A stretch of DNA of 64,000 bases from Paulinella micropora (Eukaryota > Cercozoa > Imbricatea > Euglyphida > Paulinellidae): assembly GCA_019918135.1 (NCBI GenBank), contig WBZZ01006894.1, forward strand, positions 1 through 64,000. The letters run 5' to 3'. The position numbers were made by a program, and so were the translations under genes. Positions within the stretch are counted from its first letter, which is position 1; each line of letters starts with the position of its first letter. Shown one piece after another: positions 1 through 9,197 of this stretch. Below the pieces are notes generated by a model, which saw only the letters and a program-made list of their open reading frames with translations, searched no databases and was not told the origin of the DNA.

Positions 1-35
1 CCACCAGCGCCCTTTGCATTTGTCTTCTATGTACG

Positions 36-968
36 TCATGGTTTTTCGGAGGAGAGGATCGGACAGATCCCCATCCATAACGTCATTCGGGTCCCGAGCA
101 TACAACCGGCCATCCCATAGAAATTGCCATACGAGGATATTTGCATAAGCTGATACTCTTGCCCCACGTGGCACAACAAGAAATTGCAACTGTGTCCTAA
201 CATCCTTACAAGGCACAGCGCCACTGATTCGAACTTAACTTCAGCTAATGAAGTAAGCTTTCCGCGCGGGGCTGACAAGACCACGTCCAGCTTGTGGCCT
301 TTCCCGGGCTCGTACTTTTCCATTAGCTTTTTAAGCACTGGATCTATCACCATCGCGAACGCATAAGTGCATTCAGCCGCCTCTTTTCCCTTTACGACGT
401 CTGCATACATCTCTGGCCTAGTAAGGCATTGAGTGAGGCCCTCTCGGACTAGGCGCATGGCGTCGGAGATAGCGCTCGAACCTGGGTTGGGCAAAGCAGC
501 CGGGCTTGTGGTGGTATACACACTTACGATTCTAGGGATCTGCTTCTGCACAACTTGCTGAAAAAGAGCCAGCGCACGTCTTTTCTGTAGAGCAAACGCG
601 ATGCATGCTTTGAGGTGTAGTTTCTCAGGGCGCTTACGACAGCTTTTTGCCCGTATGCCTACGCAATAAATAGAGTCCCAGTCTAAGGACTCTATGATAC
701 TGCCCTCGCTGACTTTCCAGAAAGCGGCCAAGGCTATCAAAAAATTCATTCTATTCCAGAAATCGTCATTCGGTGATCGATACCAAACCAAAAAGCAGGA
801 GCTCATTTTCCCATCGGGCTTTGCTGCTGTTGACGGGGCATCTTGGAGCCCAAACACGTAGAACCGCAGTTGTGCCGTTTCAATGTGAGGATTTGCCTCC
901 GTTATAGCCTTGCGAACTCCTTCTGCCGTTATTTCACGATGGGTTTGACACCATGCTCCAAGTTCCAT
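36..968 (-). CDS. Unknown 310-residue protein
   Basis: A complete frame from ATG (966-968) to TGA (36-38). I do not recognise the family. There is no signal peptide, no convincing membrane segment and no zinc-ligand cluster. The composition is that of a folded globular protein, with scattered Cys and alternating hydrophobic stretches; residues near FLIALAAFWK are the most hydrophobic. The upstream 50 bp are AT-rich and then repeat sequence begins, so this gene stands at the edge of a unique island whose other side lies outside the window. It is trusted as a gene because the frame is long, uses ordinary codons and contains none of the dispersed repeats. Confidence 0.75.
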   Translation of the reverse strand: MELGAWCQTHREITAEGVRKAITEANPHIETAQLRFYVFGLQDAPSTAAKPDGKMSSCFLVWYRSPNDDFWNRMNFLIALAAFWKVSEGSIIESLDWDSIYCVGIRAKSCRKRPEKLHLKACIAFALQKRRALALFQQVVQKQIPRIVSVYTTTSPAALPNPGSSAISDAMRLVREGLTQCLTRPEMYADVVKGKEAAECTYAFAMVIDPVLKKLMEKYEPGKGHKLDVVLSAPRGKLTSLAEVKFESVALCLVRMLGHSCNFLLCHVGQEYQLMQISSYGNFYGMAGCMLGTRMTLWMGICPILSSEKP

Positions 969-1163
969 TTCTGTTTCAAAATAAGAGCTTTAAATCATAC
1001 AACAATGAGAACAAGAAGCTAGAACAAGAAAGAGCGAGGGAAAGGGGGCAGGGGGCCAGAGAATGGAGAGGAGAAAAAAAAAGGGGGGTACCCCCCTTTT
1101 TCCATTTTGTTCTTTTTTTTCTCTCTTGAACCCGAAAGAAATTTGGTGCGCGGGATAAGGTCG

Positions 1164-1208
1164 AAAAAGGCAATGCTTTGCCGGGTTTTCCGACGAAACT
1201 GCCTTTTT
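1164..1208. other. Conserved stem-loop AAAAAGGCA...TGCCTTTTT
   Basis: A 9-bp inverted repeat encloses about 27 bases that contain an inner CCG/CGG pairing in most copies. The same structure recurs at about 6505-6550, 12798-12845, 13972-14017, 14975-15020, 16518-16563 and 20925-20970, with diverged forms near 2300 and 27165. It is followed by AGCCATAT in most copies. It could be an RNA processing, terminator or promoter-proximal element; the sequence does not decide. Confidence 0.55.
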
Positions 1209-1857
1209 CAGCCATATAAAATACGCTAAATTAAAGCTCGACAAAGTCTTACACTTGACACGAGAACCAAGAGAGGGAGAGGGAAGAGGCAGAGGAAGCA
1301 AGGATTGTTTGTAGTACCCCGTCTGAGAATGGGAGCGGGAGAAGGCAGCAAAAGGCGACGTCGGAAAAACCCCGCTTGGCATTCTTTTACAAGAAAGGCG
1401 AGAATGGGCGAAGATGGACTGAGCCTGACACTACCATCTGGTGGAATTTCATACCTGTCTTTGTACAACTAGCTGCTGCTAGTGCTCTAGCCTGATATGT
1501 TTGCTTCTTTGGTGAGCATCTCGTATCGGCCATAGGTTTCAAGCTTGGACTTTGGACACAGACGGACGCGGGAGAGAAAAGAGGCAAGGAAAGTCAAGAA
1601 AGTACCTTCAGCAGGAATATACCTTCAGCAGGAGTCTCGACAAGGGAGAACAAGAAGGGGGGGGGGGAGTGCTTAGTTGAGGCGTTTCATGTATTTTTTT
1701 TGTAGCTTCTGCGCCCTTCCCCTCCCCCCTTGCCCTTCCCCTGTTCTTTGAGCCCCCCCGGGCTCAGGGGGCTCAGAGGGAGGGAAGAAAAAAAGAAAAG
1801 GAAGGGGGGGGGCGCCCCCCCCCTCCCCGGTGCTCTGTCTCGACTAAAAACTCAGTC

Positions 1858-2177
1858 TCAGTCATACGACGAGTGACTTCTCCAGAGGCGGCGCACTCTC
1901 CGATACAGAACAGCAGTCCGGCCCGCACCAGTACCTCCGCGTCGACCGTCGTGGCCAGGCCCATGCACACCTATAGCAGCTCGGAAAACCAAGTTCGTTG
2001 GCGGGCTGCTCGCTCAACCAGCTCCCAATGTCCAACGCCCGTCGCGGAAGCTTTCTGTTCCTGATTTTCGGCTTTAACGCATGTGTCCTGTGCAACATGA
2101 AGCCGAGACATGCATAATTGCCGAAAACCTTCTGCACAAGCAACTGCAACATACTGGAGCGCGCGAGGAGGCTGCAT
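1858..2177 (-). pseudogene. Remnant of a small multi-copy gene family
   Basis: Minus-strand translation here includes MSRLHVAQDTCVKAENQEQK and ECAASGEV, which match the small gene at 25779-26090 at both ends but differ in the middle. Part of the middle (about 1908-2010) recurs at about 5920-6020, and the C-terminal part recurs near 4665, 12110, 23875, 36276 and 36880. The frame is not continuous here. The function is unknown; no domain is recognised. The pieces appear to have been shuffled among copies. Confidence 0.5.
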
Positions 2178-2788
2178 TACGAAGAAGACAGAGCTCTTCT
2201 CGTCCAGCCAGCGAACCCCGCGAATGAGGCCGGAGCGGCCCCAGCCGAATTTGGCGCAAAATCTTGCTATTTTGCCCTGGGGTACGTGATAAGGTCAGAA
2301 AAGGCAATGCTTCCAGGTTTTCCGACGGAAGGGTGAATGGTGCAGAAGCTACAAACAAAATAAATACATGCAACGCCTCCACTAACACTAGTTTTCAGTG
2401 CCAAGATTACAACTTTGTCACGGATTTTTTTAATTTTTTCTTGTACACCGGCGAAGCGTGCCCCCGTCTGTTCCCTTTGTTGTCGGGCAAAGAAAATTTT
2501 TTTTCTTCCTCTTTTCATGTTTGTCTGACCTTGCGCACAAACGAGCTCATGGTACGTTCCTCGAGCTGGTTCGCGCCAATAACGTATGGATTCTTTGCAT
2601 CTCGTAGAAGCTCGACACAGTCTTCACGGCCGCCGTCGATCACAAGTCGAGGTCAATTCTGCTAGCATACCTGCGGAGTACCTTGTTTCCACCTTGTGGT
2701 ATTTGTGGCAAGCAAAAGAAGAGACAAGACAGATAAAGCTACAGCCTGTCTCTCTCGTACCCACGCTGCTCCCTGCAAATAAAAAAAG

Positions 2789-4459
2789 TTAACGCCCCGA
2801 CGACGCACACCTCTCTGGGGGGGGCCTGGTATTTATTGGCAGCCCAAAGACCAACTGGCGCTTACGAAGCTCAGCTTCTTTCAACACCTCATACCACTGC
2901 GCCAAGGTGAATTGTGTCGGGTAGGGCAGCTCCAAGGCCTTGAGGGAGGGACAGGTCTTGATAAGGCCGACCACCAGGTTGAAAGCCGTGTCTTTCATGT
3001 ACAGACTCAAAGATTTAACCTTGGCTCGCTGTACCAGCCTTTGCAGCACTGCATACGAGTCGGCACTTACAGCACCAATCGTCAGGCTCTGGAGGGGCTT
3101 ACAGGCTTTGATACTAGCAACGACCCTATCGTTATCCAGAGGACACGGATCGAGAGCTAGTTTCCGCAGTGAAGGCAGCCTGTGTTTGGGGGGCTGTCTG
3201 TAAAGGTCTGGGAACGGCGTGCTAGTCTGCCACAGCTTTAAGCTTTTGATTCGAGCATTCTGACCACTAGGCCACAGGCCTTCCGCCGGCTTGTTCCCTC
3301 TGAACGCACAATTCACAAACTCCAAATTGCTGGCCTTCATCTTGGAGCCCAAACAGGCGGCAACCTCGCTTACCACCTTATCCGCAGTTTTGTAATTCGC
3401 ATCATTCCCACTCACATCCAGCGTGCAACCTTCTAGGTGCAATGTATTAAAACCCCTTGTTCTTCCAATGTTGACCAGCTGCTGGGAGAACTGCTGCAGG
3501 AGCTTGATTTCTTTCCCGTCTAGCTGAACACCCACCAGAAACAAGTCTTCAAAGCTCGTAGAAAGTACCCTTCCAATGTCACTCCAGACTTGAGCTGCTA
3601 GCTTGACGGCCTTGCTGGTATTGTTTACGAAGCGCAAAGAAACCAAGCCCGGCAAGGCAGAGAGGCCGGACAAAGTAACGGTGGAAGATTCCCCCTCCCT
3701 GCCCGCGACGGGCTTGCCAGGCTCGGTAGCATAGCAGACCTCAAGCTTCTTGGGTTTCACGTCCGTTGGTAGATAGTTGGACAAGCTCTCCCCGCACTCC
3801 ACGAGGGTAAAGCAGATTTGCTCCAGGCCCTTCCCTTGATTTCCATACAAAAAAATATCACTTAGTGTTTTGATCCCGGTTTGACACACGTTAAGCTCCT
3901 TTAGCTTCTTGAATATGCCCAATTCGGGCAAAGACTCGACCTTGGCACAGCCACTGATATCCAGCTGCTGCAGCCCGCTTTCGAACACGCCGGGTACAGA
4001 GTCGTCGATCCAACTGTTTACAGACTTCTCTGGATAACATCCGTTGACGAACACTGCTAGATCACCCGCTGTCCAGTCTGCAAGGCACACCCGTAGCCCC
4101 CGGACCTTTCTCCAGGCATCTCGTGGCAACGCCTTTCGCTTTTCTGTCTTTTGGGCTAAGCCCGAACCATCTTCATCACACACGCGCAGCTCGGCAAACT
4201 CGTCACGCAGCGTTAGTAGGCGTTCGAGCTCCTCGTAAGTCACCTCGTTTCCGATCACGAGCCTAGGAGCGTTTTTGCACTTTTGGATAGCGGTGTCCCA
4301 TTGCCTTGAGTTGTCCCAGACGGTGATAAAGCCTGACGAAAGCTGGTGGGCTTTTTCTACATAGCGCCATTTCTCGTCGTCTGATACGTCCGCTAGTTGC
4401 GTTTCTTGACTGGTTTTCTTTTTTTGCTTGCCGCAAACTTCGCAGATAGGCTGTGACAT
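2789..4459 (-). CDS. Leucine-rich-repeat protein, 556 aa
   Basis: Complete frame, ATG at 4457-4459 and TAA at 2789-2791. The N-terminus carries a CxxC pair (Cys6, Cys9) in a short polar leader. From about residue 120 to the end there are irregular LRRs; clear ones read LQQLDISGCAKV and LKELNVCQTGIK (about 165-200), LVSLRFVNN, FNTLHLEGC, IKSLKLWQT, LRKLALDPC, LQSLTIGAV and LKALELPYP. LRR proteins of this irregular, Cys-containing kind usually serve as protein-binding scaffolds, often beside an F-box; no F-box is evident here. A palindromic TATA-like CTTATATAAG lies 18 bp upstream of the start. This is the best preserved LRR gene of the window and is free of inserted repeats. Confidence 0.85.
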   Translation of the reverse strand: MSQPICEVCGKQKKKTSQETQLADVSDDEKWRYVEKAHQLSSGFITVWDNSRQWDTAIQKCKNAPRLVIGNEVTYEELERLLTLRDEFAELRVCDEDGSGLAQKTEKRKALPRDAWRKVRGLRVCLADWTAGDLAVFVNGCYPEKSVNSWIDDSVPGVFESGLQQLDISGCAKVESLPELGIFKKLKELNVCQTGIKTLSDIFLYGNQGKGLEQICFTLVECGESLSNYLPTDVKPKKLEVCYATEPGKPVAGREGESSTVTLSGLSALPGLVSLRFVNNTSKAVKLAAQVWSDIGRVLSTSFEDLFLVGVQLDGKEIKLLQQFSQQLVNIGRTRGFNTLHLEGCTLDVSGNDANYKTADKVVSEVAACLGSKMKASNLEFVNCAFRGNKPAEGLWPSGQNARIKSLKLWQTSTPFPDLYRQPPKHRLPSLRKLALDPCPLDNDRVVASIKACKPLQSLTIGAVSADSYAVLQRLVQRAKVKSLSLYMKDTAFNLVVGLIKTCPSLKALELPYPTQFTLAQWYEVLKEAELRKRQLVFGLPINTRPPPERCASSGR

Positions 4460-4476
4460 AAGTTTTACAGCCTTTA

Positions 4477-4486
4477 CTTATATAAG
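4477..4486 (-). promoter_or_regulatory. TATA-like box of the LRR gene
   Basis: Perfect palindrome CTTATATAAG immediately upstream of the LRR gene starting at 4459. Position and AT-richness fit a core promoter; there is no experimental support, and its 18-bp distance from the ATG would mean a very short leader. Confidence 0.4.
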
Positions 4487-4872
4487 AAATCCTTTCTGCC
4501 CACCCTCCCCTGAGCCCAGGGGGGCGCAAGGAGCAGGGGAGGGGAAAAGGGGGAGAGAGAGAGAAGGGGAGGGGGGCGCCCCCTACCCCCGCCGCGCCCC
4601 CCTCCCCCCCCCCCTGGCAGGCTCCGAAAAAAAAGGTTGGCCTATTTCTATCCTCTTCTAAGTCATCCGACGAGCGACTTCTTCTAATGAGGCGGCGCAT
4701 TCTCTGGGGCCAGAAGGCATGGCCCCCCGAGCCACATCCTACAGCCCCATGCCGGCGGGTTGGCACAAGGCCCGGCTGCCTTACTAGTTAGTACCAACTT
4801 GAAGAGAGAAGGTGCTTTTTTGTCAATTAGCGGACGTCTGTAGCTGCGGGTACTTGCCGGAAGGATATTGTC
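4487..4872. repeat. Double-hairpin element and small-family remnant
   Basis: About 4500-4625 is a double-hairpin element: a GAGCCC...GGGC arm, a purine spacer and a G-run/C-run palindrome around GGGGGGCGCCCCC. About 4640-4760 is the diverged C-terminal part of the small multi-copy gene family seen at 25779-26090. About 4790-4872 is unique sequence leading into the next frame. Confidence 0.6.
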
Positions 4873-5064
4873 ATGTGTATGGACCTGCCACGAAACTTTG
4901 CAAACGTTTTAGATCGGGAGACCATGCAAAGCTGCATCGAGGGGGGGAACGAGCTGGCCTACATTCTGCAAAGAGGAGCAGCGAGCGCAGGGTTCTTGCA
5001 AGAGACCTCGGATGGAAGCCATTCGTACGAAGAAGAGATACACTTCAGATCAAAAAATGAATAA
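4873..5064 (+). CDS. Possible 63-residue acidic protein
   Basis: A short ATG-to-TAA frame in non-repeat sequence, beginning MCMDLPRNFANVLDRETMQ. It is acidic and Ser/Glu-rich near the C-terminus. I do not recognise it. Its 3' part overlaps the minus-strand remnant at 4959-5720, so at most one of the two is likely translated over the overlap. The frame is intact and lies in a unique island, but it is short enough to have arisen by chance. Confidence 0.3.
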   Translation: MCMDLPRNFANVLDRETMQSCIEGGNELAYILQRGAASAGFLQETSDGSHSYEEEIHFRSKNE

Positions 5065-5720
5065 TAACCAGCCGCCGCCGCAACCGGCGCGTTAGGTAGT
5101 ACATGCATGAGCTGCTCCCGAGGCACGAATGCCTGGTGATTGAGTGTGGAGTGTTCATTTGTCGTATGTCCACCCGTTAATGCGTGGCCCCTGTCGCAAT
5201 CTGTACTAGGGCTTACGCTTCGGACACGTTTGACCGGTCGCTCTTGGCCTGCGGTCTGGTCCGCAGGCATAGATGCTAATGGTTCTACTATGCTAACGAT
5301 CGGCTGAGACCCGTCACTTCCATCTAAAACAGAAGCCGTTGCAACCAGCGCGCTAGGTACATGCATCAGCTGCTCCTGAGGCACGAATGCCTGGCGATCG
5401 AGTGTGGAAGTCTTCATTCGCCGTATGTCCACCCGTAAATGCGTGGCTCTTGTCGCAATCCGTACTCGAGCTTCCGCGTCGGACACGTTGGGCTGGCTGT
5501 TCTTTTATTTGCAGTCTGGTCCGTAGGCGCAGATGCTAATGGCTCTGCTATGCTAGCGATCGGCTGGGGGCCGCTGACATTTTCTGCAAGTTGATGTCTG
5601 CTCGTGGCGGCGAGTCGGGCTTGCTCTATTCTAAGTTGCCAGAGAGAAGAAGTCGAAACCCGCGCCGCCTCCTCTAGAGCCAGTCTTAGCTTATTCGCTG
5701 TTCTGAACTGAGTCCGGGGG
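4959..5720 (-). pseudogene. Remnant of a gene with two internal tandem repeats
   Basis: The minus-strand translation carries two related blocks of about 85 residues, recognisable by QAFVPQEQLMHV and QAFVPREQLMHV, each preceded by a segment like EPLASMPADQTA or EPLASAPTDQTA. At the DNA level these are two direct copies of about 255 bp (roughly 5077-5332 and 5337-5580). Upstream, about 5590-5715 reads as a helical segment with ALEEAARVSTSSL; a copy of that piece recurs near 36324-36362. The frame is interrupted about once or twice and lacks a clear start. Function unknown. Confidence 0.5.
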
Positions 5721-6009
5721 GGGGGGGAGAGGGAAGGGGGCGCCGAGAAAGTGTGAATTTTTTCTTAATTAAAGCTCGACTGTCTTACACCTGGCACCGG
5801 AAATTAAGAATGGGAGAGAGACAGGGGGCGCACGCCAAGAAAGTAAAAAATTGTTTTATTAAAGCTTGACGACATTACACTTGGCACTGAAAACTAGGAG
5901 AGGGAGGAGGCAGGGGCAAAGAACAGCAGCCCGGCCCGCACCAGTACCTCCGCGTCGACCGTCGTGGCCAGGCCCATGCACACCTGTAGCAGCTCGGAAA
6001 ACCAAGTTC

Positions 6010-6600
6010 GTTGGCGGGCTGCTCGTCCAGCCACAACGTGGTCGTCGATACCGGCCGGCCCCACGTTCTAAGAAGCGGGAAAGAGAAAAAACAGAGTGTT
6101 CGCCAAGGCGCCGCCGTGAGAAAGGCGCCGGGGAAGGGGGGGGGCGCCCCCCCCCCCCCCTTTTCTTCCCCTTTCCATTTCTTTCCCCTGCTTCCCCTTC
6201 TCTCCCCGCTCCCTCTTCTCGCCCCGCTCCCTTCTCTCGCCCCGCTCCCTTCTCTCGCCCCGCTCCCTTCTCTCGCCCCGCTCCCTTCTCTCGCCCCGCT
6301 CCCTCTTCGTGAAGGGGAGGGAGGGGGAGGGGGGGGGGGACATGAAAAACTTGTCATTTGCGCAACAGAAAAAATTTAGTGCGCTGCTTTTTTTTCCGCG
6401 GGAAAACTTTGGATTTCCCGCGAACCCCGCGAATGAGGCCGGAGCTGCCCCAGCCGAATTTGGCGCAAAATCTTGCTATTTTGCTCTGGGGTACGTGATA
6501 AGGTCAAAAAAGGCAATGCTTCCAGGTTTTCCGACGGAATTGCTTTTTTTAGCCATATCACGTCCAAAATTTGACCGTATCACGCCCCGCAGGAAAGTAC
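6010..6600. repeat. B composite repeat, copy 1
   Basis: A unit of about 400-600 bp built of: a promoter-like part (in most copies GGCGACAAATTTCATTC and GAGTGTTCGCCAAGG; here only the latter half), GGCGCCGGGG, a G-run/C-run palindrome, an 18-bp micro-tandem, CATGAAAAAACTTGTCATTT (itself a hairpin-prone segment), a CCGCGG region, a half-palindrome AAATTTGGCGCAAAATC, the AAAAAGGCA stem-loop and one or two CATATCACG motifs. Other copies: about 12470-12870, 14525-15060, 16015-16615 and 20455-21010. In reverse complement it is recognisably related to the H repeats of the right part. Confidence 0.65.
6192..6305. repeat. 18-bp micro-tandem (CTCTCGCCCCGCTCCCTT)
   Basis: About six head-to-tail 18-bp units. 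Shorter versions of the array sit in each B composite repeat and, as the reverse complement type GAGAGGGGCGACGAAAGT, in each H repeat of the right part. Because 18 is a multiple of three, all frames that lack a stop in one unit stay open through the array, which explains several long but meaningless frames here. Confidence 0.8.
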
Positions 6601-7094
6601 AAAAAAAAAGAGATTTTTTTAAAAATTAAAAGCTCGACAAAGTATTACACTTGACACTAAGAACTAGGAGAGAGGGAGGCCGGTAGTTTTTCCGGGGAAA
6701 TACACACAAGACAATTTGGCGACAAATTTTATTCAAGACTCCCTCCCCCCTTCTTTTCCCCTTTTTTTCTCCTTTCCATTTCTTTCCCCTGCTCCCCCTT
6801 GTCTCCCCGCTCCCCCTTCTCGCCCCGCTCCCTCCTCTCGCCCCGCGGGAGAGTACAAAAGCTCGACAAAGTATTACACTTGGCACTGAGTATTAATGTC
6901 GGGGGTTGGAAGGCAAAGGCTTCTCGGCTCAAACAGAGGAAGGGTTTTATGAATCCCAATATTAAAAGTCAAGGGCTAACGTGTTTTTTTTATTTACGCG
7001 CAAAGGTTTGGGAAACTTACTCGAAGGTCTGCAGGGGGGCTCTCATCTGAGAACGGGGAGCGGGACCGGGAGCCAAGCAAAGCCTGGCCAAGAA

Positions 7095-7500
7095 CTACTT
7101 TGGGCAGTCAGCTGTTGGGGTTTTGCTGCCAGCGCGCCGCCTGTTCAAACACAGCCAGGCCCCCGTTGTCCCACTGCCGCTGCTGCGCGCGCGACCCGGT
7201 GCCGTCGACACAACCCCCCCAAAAAGACTTCCGTCCGGCACGTTCAAAGTTGTAGGCACGCGCAGCCAAGAGCAACAACATGACGCCGACGCAGGCCTGC
7301 TCCCCAACGGGTGCTGTCCAGGCGGAGGCCGCGTTGCTTGAAGGCCTTACGGATTGGAGTGAAATCTTGGAGGGGTGAGCCCCTCCAGAGACCGGCAGGC
7401 AGCTGGAAGGGAGAAAGGGCAGCACGCGGCACATCCCCTCCCACCACTGGCAGCTGTACGCCTTGGCTGCAGTCCACAGGCCTGAATTTAGAGGAGATCG
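7095..7500 (-). mobile_element. TnpB-type transposon relic
   Basis: Minus-strand translation around 7435-7500 gives LWTAAKAYSCQWW, matching the zinc-ribbon segment AAKTYSCQWC of the TnpB relic at 36955-37835. It runs directly into a segment (about 7365-7450) that also follows the TnpB C-terminus at 37736-37835. A perfect 8-bp stem TGGAGGGG/CCCCTCCA (7369-7388) lies in that segment. The remainder (7095-7360) is unique sequence of unknown origin. Only the last part of the TnpB coding region is present; no RuvC catalytic residues and no TnpA are seen. Confidence 0.5.
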
Positions 7501-7623
7501 CCGAGAAAGTGCCAACTTATTCTCTGTCTGTACTGGTGTCACGTGTCGACTTAATAGCAGCGGCTGGTAGGCTTGTACGGCGTTTCAAAAAAAGAAAAAA
7601 AAAAGCTCAGAAACGGAGTTGGG

Positions 7624-8367
7624 TCAAAAAGGGAAGTAGATATTTTCATCGGGAAGCTTGTACAAAAGTAGGCCGGGCAGGAAAAGAGCAAAAGAACTTA
7701 CCAGCAGAAATACAAACGTTAGATAGTCGCGCTTACTTATGAAGTCTATACAACAACAGTTGTATTCTCCTCCGTAAGGCGTTCGCTTCTCATTTATGCA
7801 AATGAAACACAACATGCACAGGACAACAATGGCAGCAAGCACTAGCAAAGTGACGCCAGAGATATAAAATTTGTTAGCAAGGCAACTAAAACCGATCGAG
7901 TATGAAATAGCGCAGGTGTTGTTGCAGCGTGCCTGCCAACTGATGAAAAGGTCGGGGTGTGCAGGTCGTTCCGAGCTTTTAATTGTGTGCATGATGCTTT
8001 TCCTGCCATTTCCGCAATTATCCGATTCTTCAGCCCAGTCTGCTTTGCCATTTGTTGTAAACGTTATGCTTGTCACGTTGAAGCTCTCATTTGAATTGTA
8101 CCAAAAATAAAAGGTGCGCAAAAGCCTGCACTTGTTAAGCGGGGCTTTGTCAAAGGGCTTGAGGGAACCGTTGATCACGCTACCAACAGAGGAGTTGTCG
8201 TGCATCCATACCATAAATGGTGATTGGGCTCTTGTGCAGACTTCGTTCCCTGAAATATCCGCTGTGTCTTCCCGCAACTCGTAGACTTTACTTACATTTG
8301 TCATGAAGGCCTCCGCCAGGCGACCGCACAAGACCAAGAATAAACCAACAAGGCACGTGTGGTACAT
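7624..8367 (-). CDS. Signal-peptide glycoprotein-like membrane protein, 247 aa
   Basis: Complete frame, ATG at 8365-8367, TGA at 7624-7626. Residues 1-20 form a signal peptide (MYHTCLVGLFLVLCGRLAEA). Residues 21-165 look extracellular or lumenal, with six NxS/T sequons (Asn24, 58, 66, 93, 97, 149) and several Cys that could pair (C44, C80, C118, C148, C152, C162). Two hydrophobic spans follow, about 168-192 (GVTLLVLAAIVVLCMLCFIC) and 215-236, separated by a loop with a CCC cluster. The family is not recognised. The design suggests a glycosylated surface protein of the host secretory route or of a virion membrane; which one cannot be told. Confidence 0.75.
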   Translation of the reverse strand: MYHTCLVGLFLVLCGRLAEAFMTNVSKVYELREDTADISGNEVCTRAQSPFMVWMHDNSSVGSVINGSLKPFDKAPLNKCRLLRTFYFWYNSNESFNVTSITFTTNGKADWAEESDNCGNGRKSIMHTIKSSERPAHPDLFISWQARCNNTCAISYSIGFSCLANKFYISGVTLLVLAAIVVLCMLCFICINEKRTPYGGEYNCCCIDFISKRDYLTFVFLLVSSFALFLPGLLLYKLPDENIYFPF

Positions 8368-8477
8368 TTCTTTTACCTGTGCTTATTTGAGTGTTAATCA
8401 TAAAGTTCGGACAAAAGGGAAAAGAAAAAGATGGAGAGGGCAAGCTTGTCCCTCCCCCTCCTCCTCTCTCTCTCTCT
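8368..8477. promoter_or_regulatory. Short AT-rich 5' flank, then a CT-rich tract
   Basis: About 60 bp of AT-rich sequence precede the membrane-protein start at 8367; beyond that is a pyrimidine tract (CTCTCTCTCTCTCGC) where the duplicated segment starting at 8478 abuts. No clear TATA-like motif. Confidence 0.3.
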
Positions 8478-9197
8478 CGCACAAGCGAACCCGCCCGTCC
8501 GTGCCTACTTCAAGACTTTCTTGTCGTATTGCACCGTTGCCGAGATAAAGTGGAAAGAAGGTTCGCGGCGGAAAGGGGTACGTTACGACCTGCGCGGGGC
8601 GCCACACCACAGGCAACTCCAGCAGGGTGCAGAAAGCTCCTATTTGCGTGTAGTTATTATTCTCTTTCGGGAGGTCCTTGACATCCCCGAAGCGCAGCCG
8701 GTCTTTGTCAAAGACTACGTGTCCCTCCAACATGCACAGCGGCCCCACCCTGCGGCAGGCCACCCCCGTGCCGCTGTGCCCCCAGCGGGCGAGCTCGGTT
8801 GTTTCGACAGGCAGCAGGCGCGGCGTGCTCAACTCCCGCACCACACGGGCAAGCCGGGACGTCTCGAAGCACAGCAACGCCAACTCCTGGTCGCGCGCAT
8901 CCCTCTGCCAAGGCAGCAGCTCCAGCCGCAGGCCCGGGGCTACGATGGCCGACAGGTCGGATCCACCGCGCTCGGCAGAACAAGGCGGGCCCTGAAGCAC
9001 CCGGCGCCCAACACAAAGGCGCTGCCGCTCAGCACTGCCGCGGGGCTCAGCTTCAGTCGCAACCAGCCGTCGGCTCCGTGCCTGTCGCGAGTCAAGTCGA
9101 TCCGAAGTTCTGTGCGCACTTCCGCCCGCCGAGAATTCTTGCGGGCGGCCTCCTCTGCATTGCTAGCGTCGTCGGTAGTAGATGGTGCACTCCCCAT
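8440..9197 (-). pseudogene. Broken copy of the fibre-like gene
   Basis: Nearly identical in protein sequence to the intact gene at 17458-18381, from the MGSAPST start (ATG at 9195-9197) to the DGRVRLC motif, but carried in two frames and lacking the C-terminal part, where repeat or CT-rich sequence follows. It is part of a direct duplication (8478-9950 against 17595-19205). It is judged a decayed copy with about two or three breaks. Confidence 0.7.

Larger units (their letters stand above)
969..2788. repeat. Repeat mosaic with small gene remnants
   Basis: Gene-free stretch. In order: a conserved hairpin module near 1140-1215; an A module in reverse near 1225-1300; a 270-bp segment (about 1345-1615) that recurs near 25395-25630 and in part near 23480-23660; an E module in reverse (1674-1712); a double-hairpin element with GGGCTC and GGGGGGCGCCCCCC arms (about 1745-1830); a gene remnant (1858-2177); a second copy of the hairpin module (2215-2335); then, unusually for this side, E and A modules and part of a G module in forward orientation (2338-2550). 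From 2560 to 2788 the sequence is unique 3' flank of the next gene with no gene seen. Confidence 0.7.
5721..7094. repeat. Repeat mosaic with one B composite repeat
   Basis: Two A modules in reverse (about 5765-5905) are followed by a remnant shared with 1908-2010 (about 5920-6020), the B composite repeat (6010-6600), another A module (6625-6675), a partial B composite with its 18-bp micro-tandem (about 6675-6850), and a third A module (6850-6895). From about 6900 to 7094 the sequence is unique without a gene. Confidence 0.6.

Noticed and set aside
2912-3203. Plus-strand frames opposite the LRR gene
   Set aside because: They are antisense shadows of the LRR coding strand with no pattern of their own.
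6011-6379. Ser/Pro/Leu-rich frames through the left micro-tandems
   Set aside because: Same cause as above; all three frames on both strands are open in the array and none is conserved in the other B composites.
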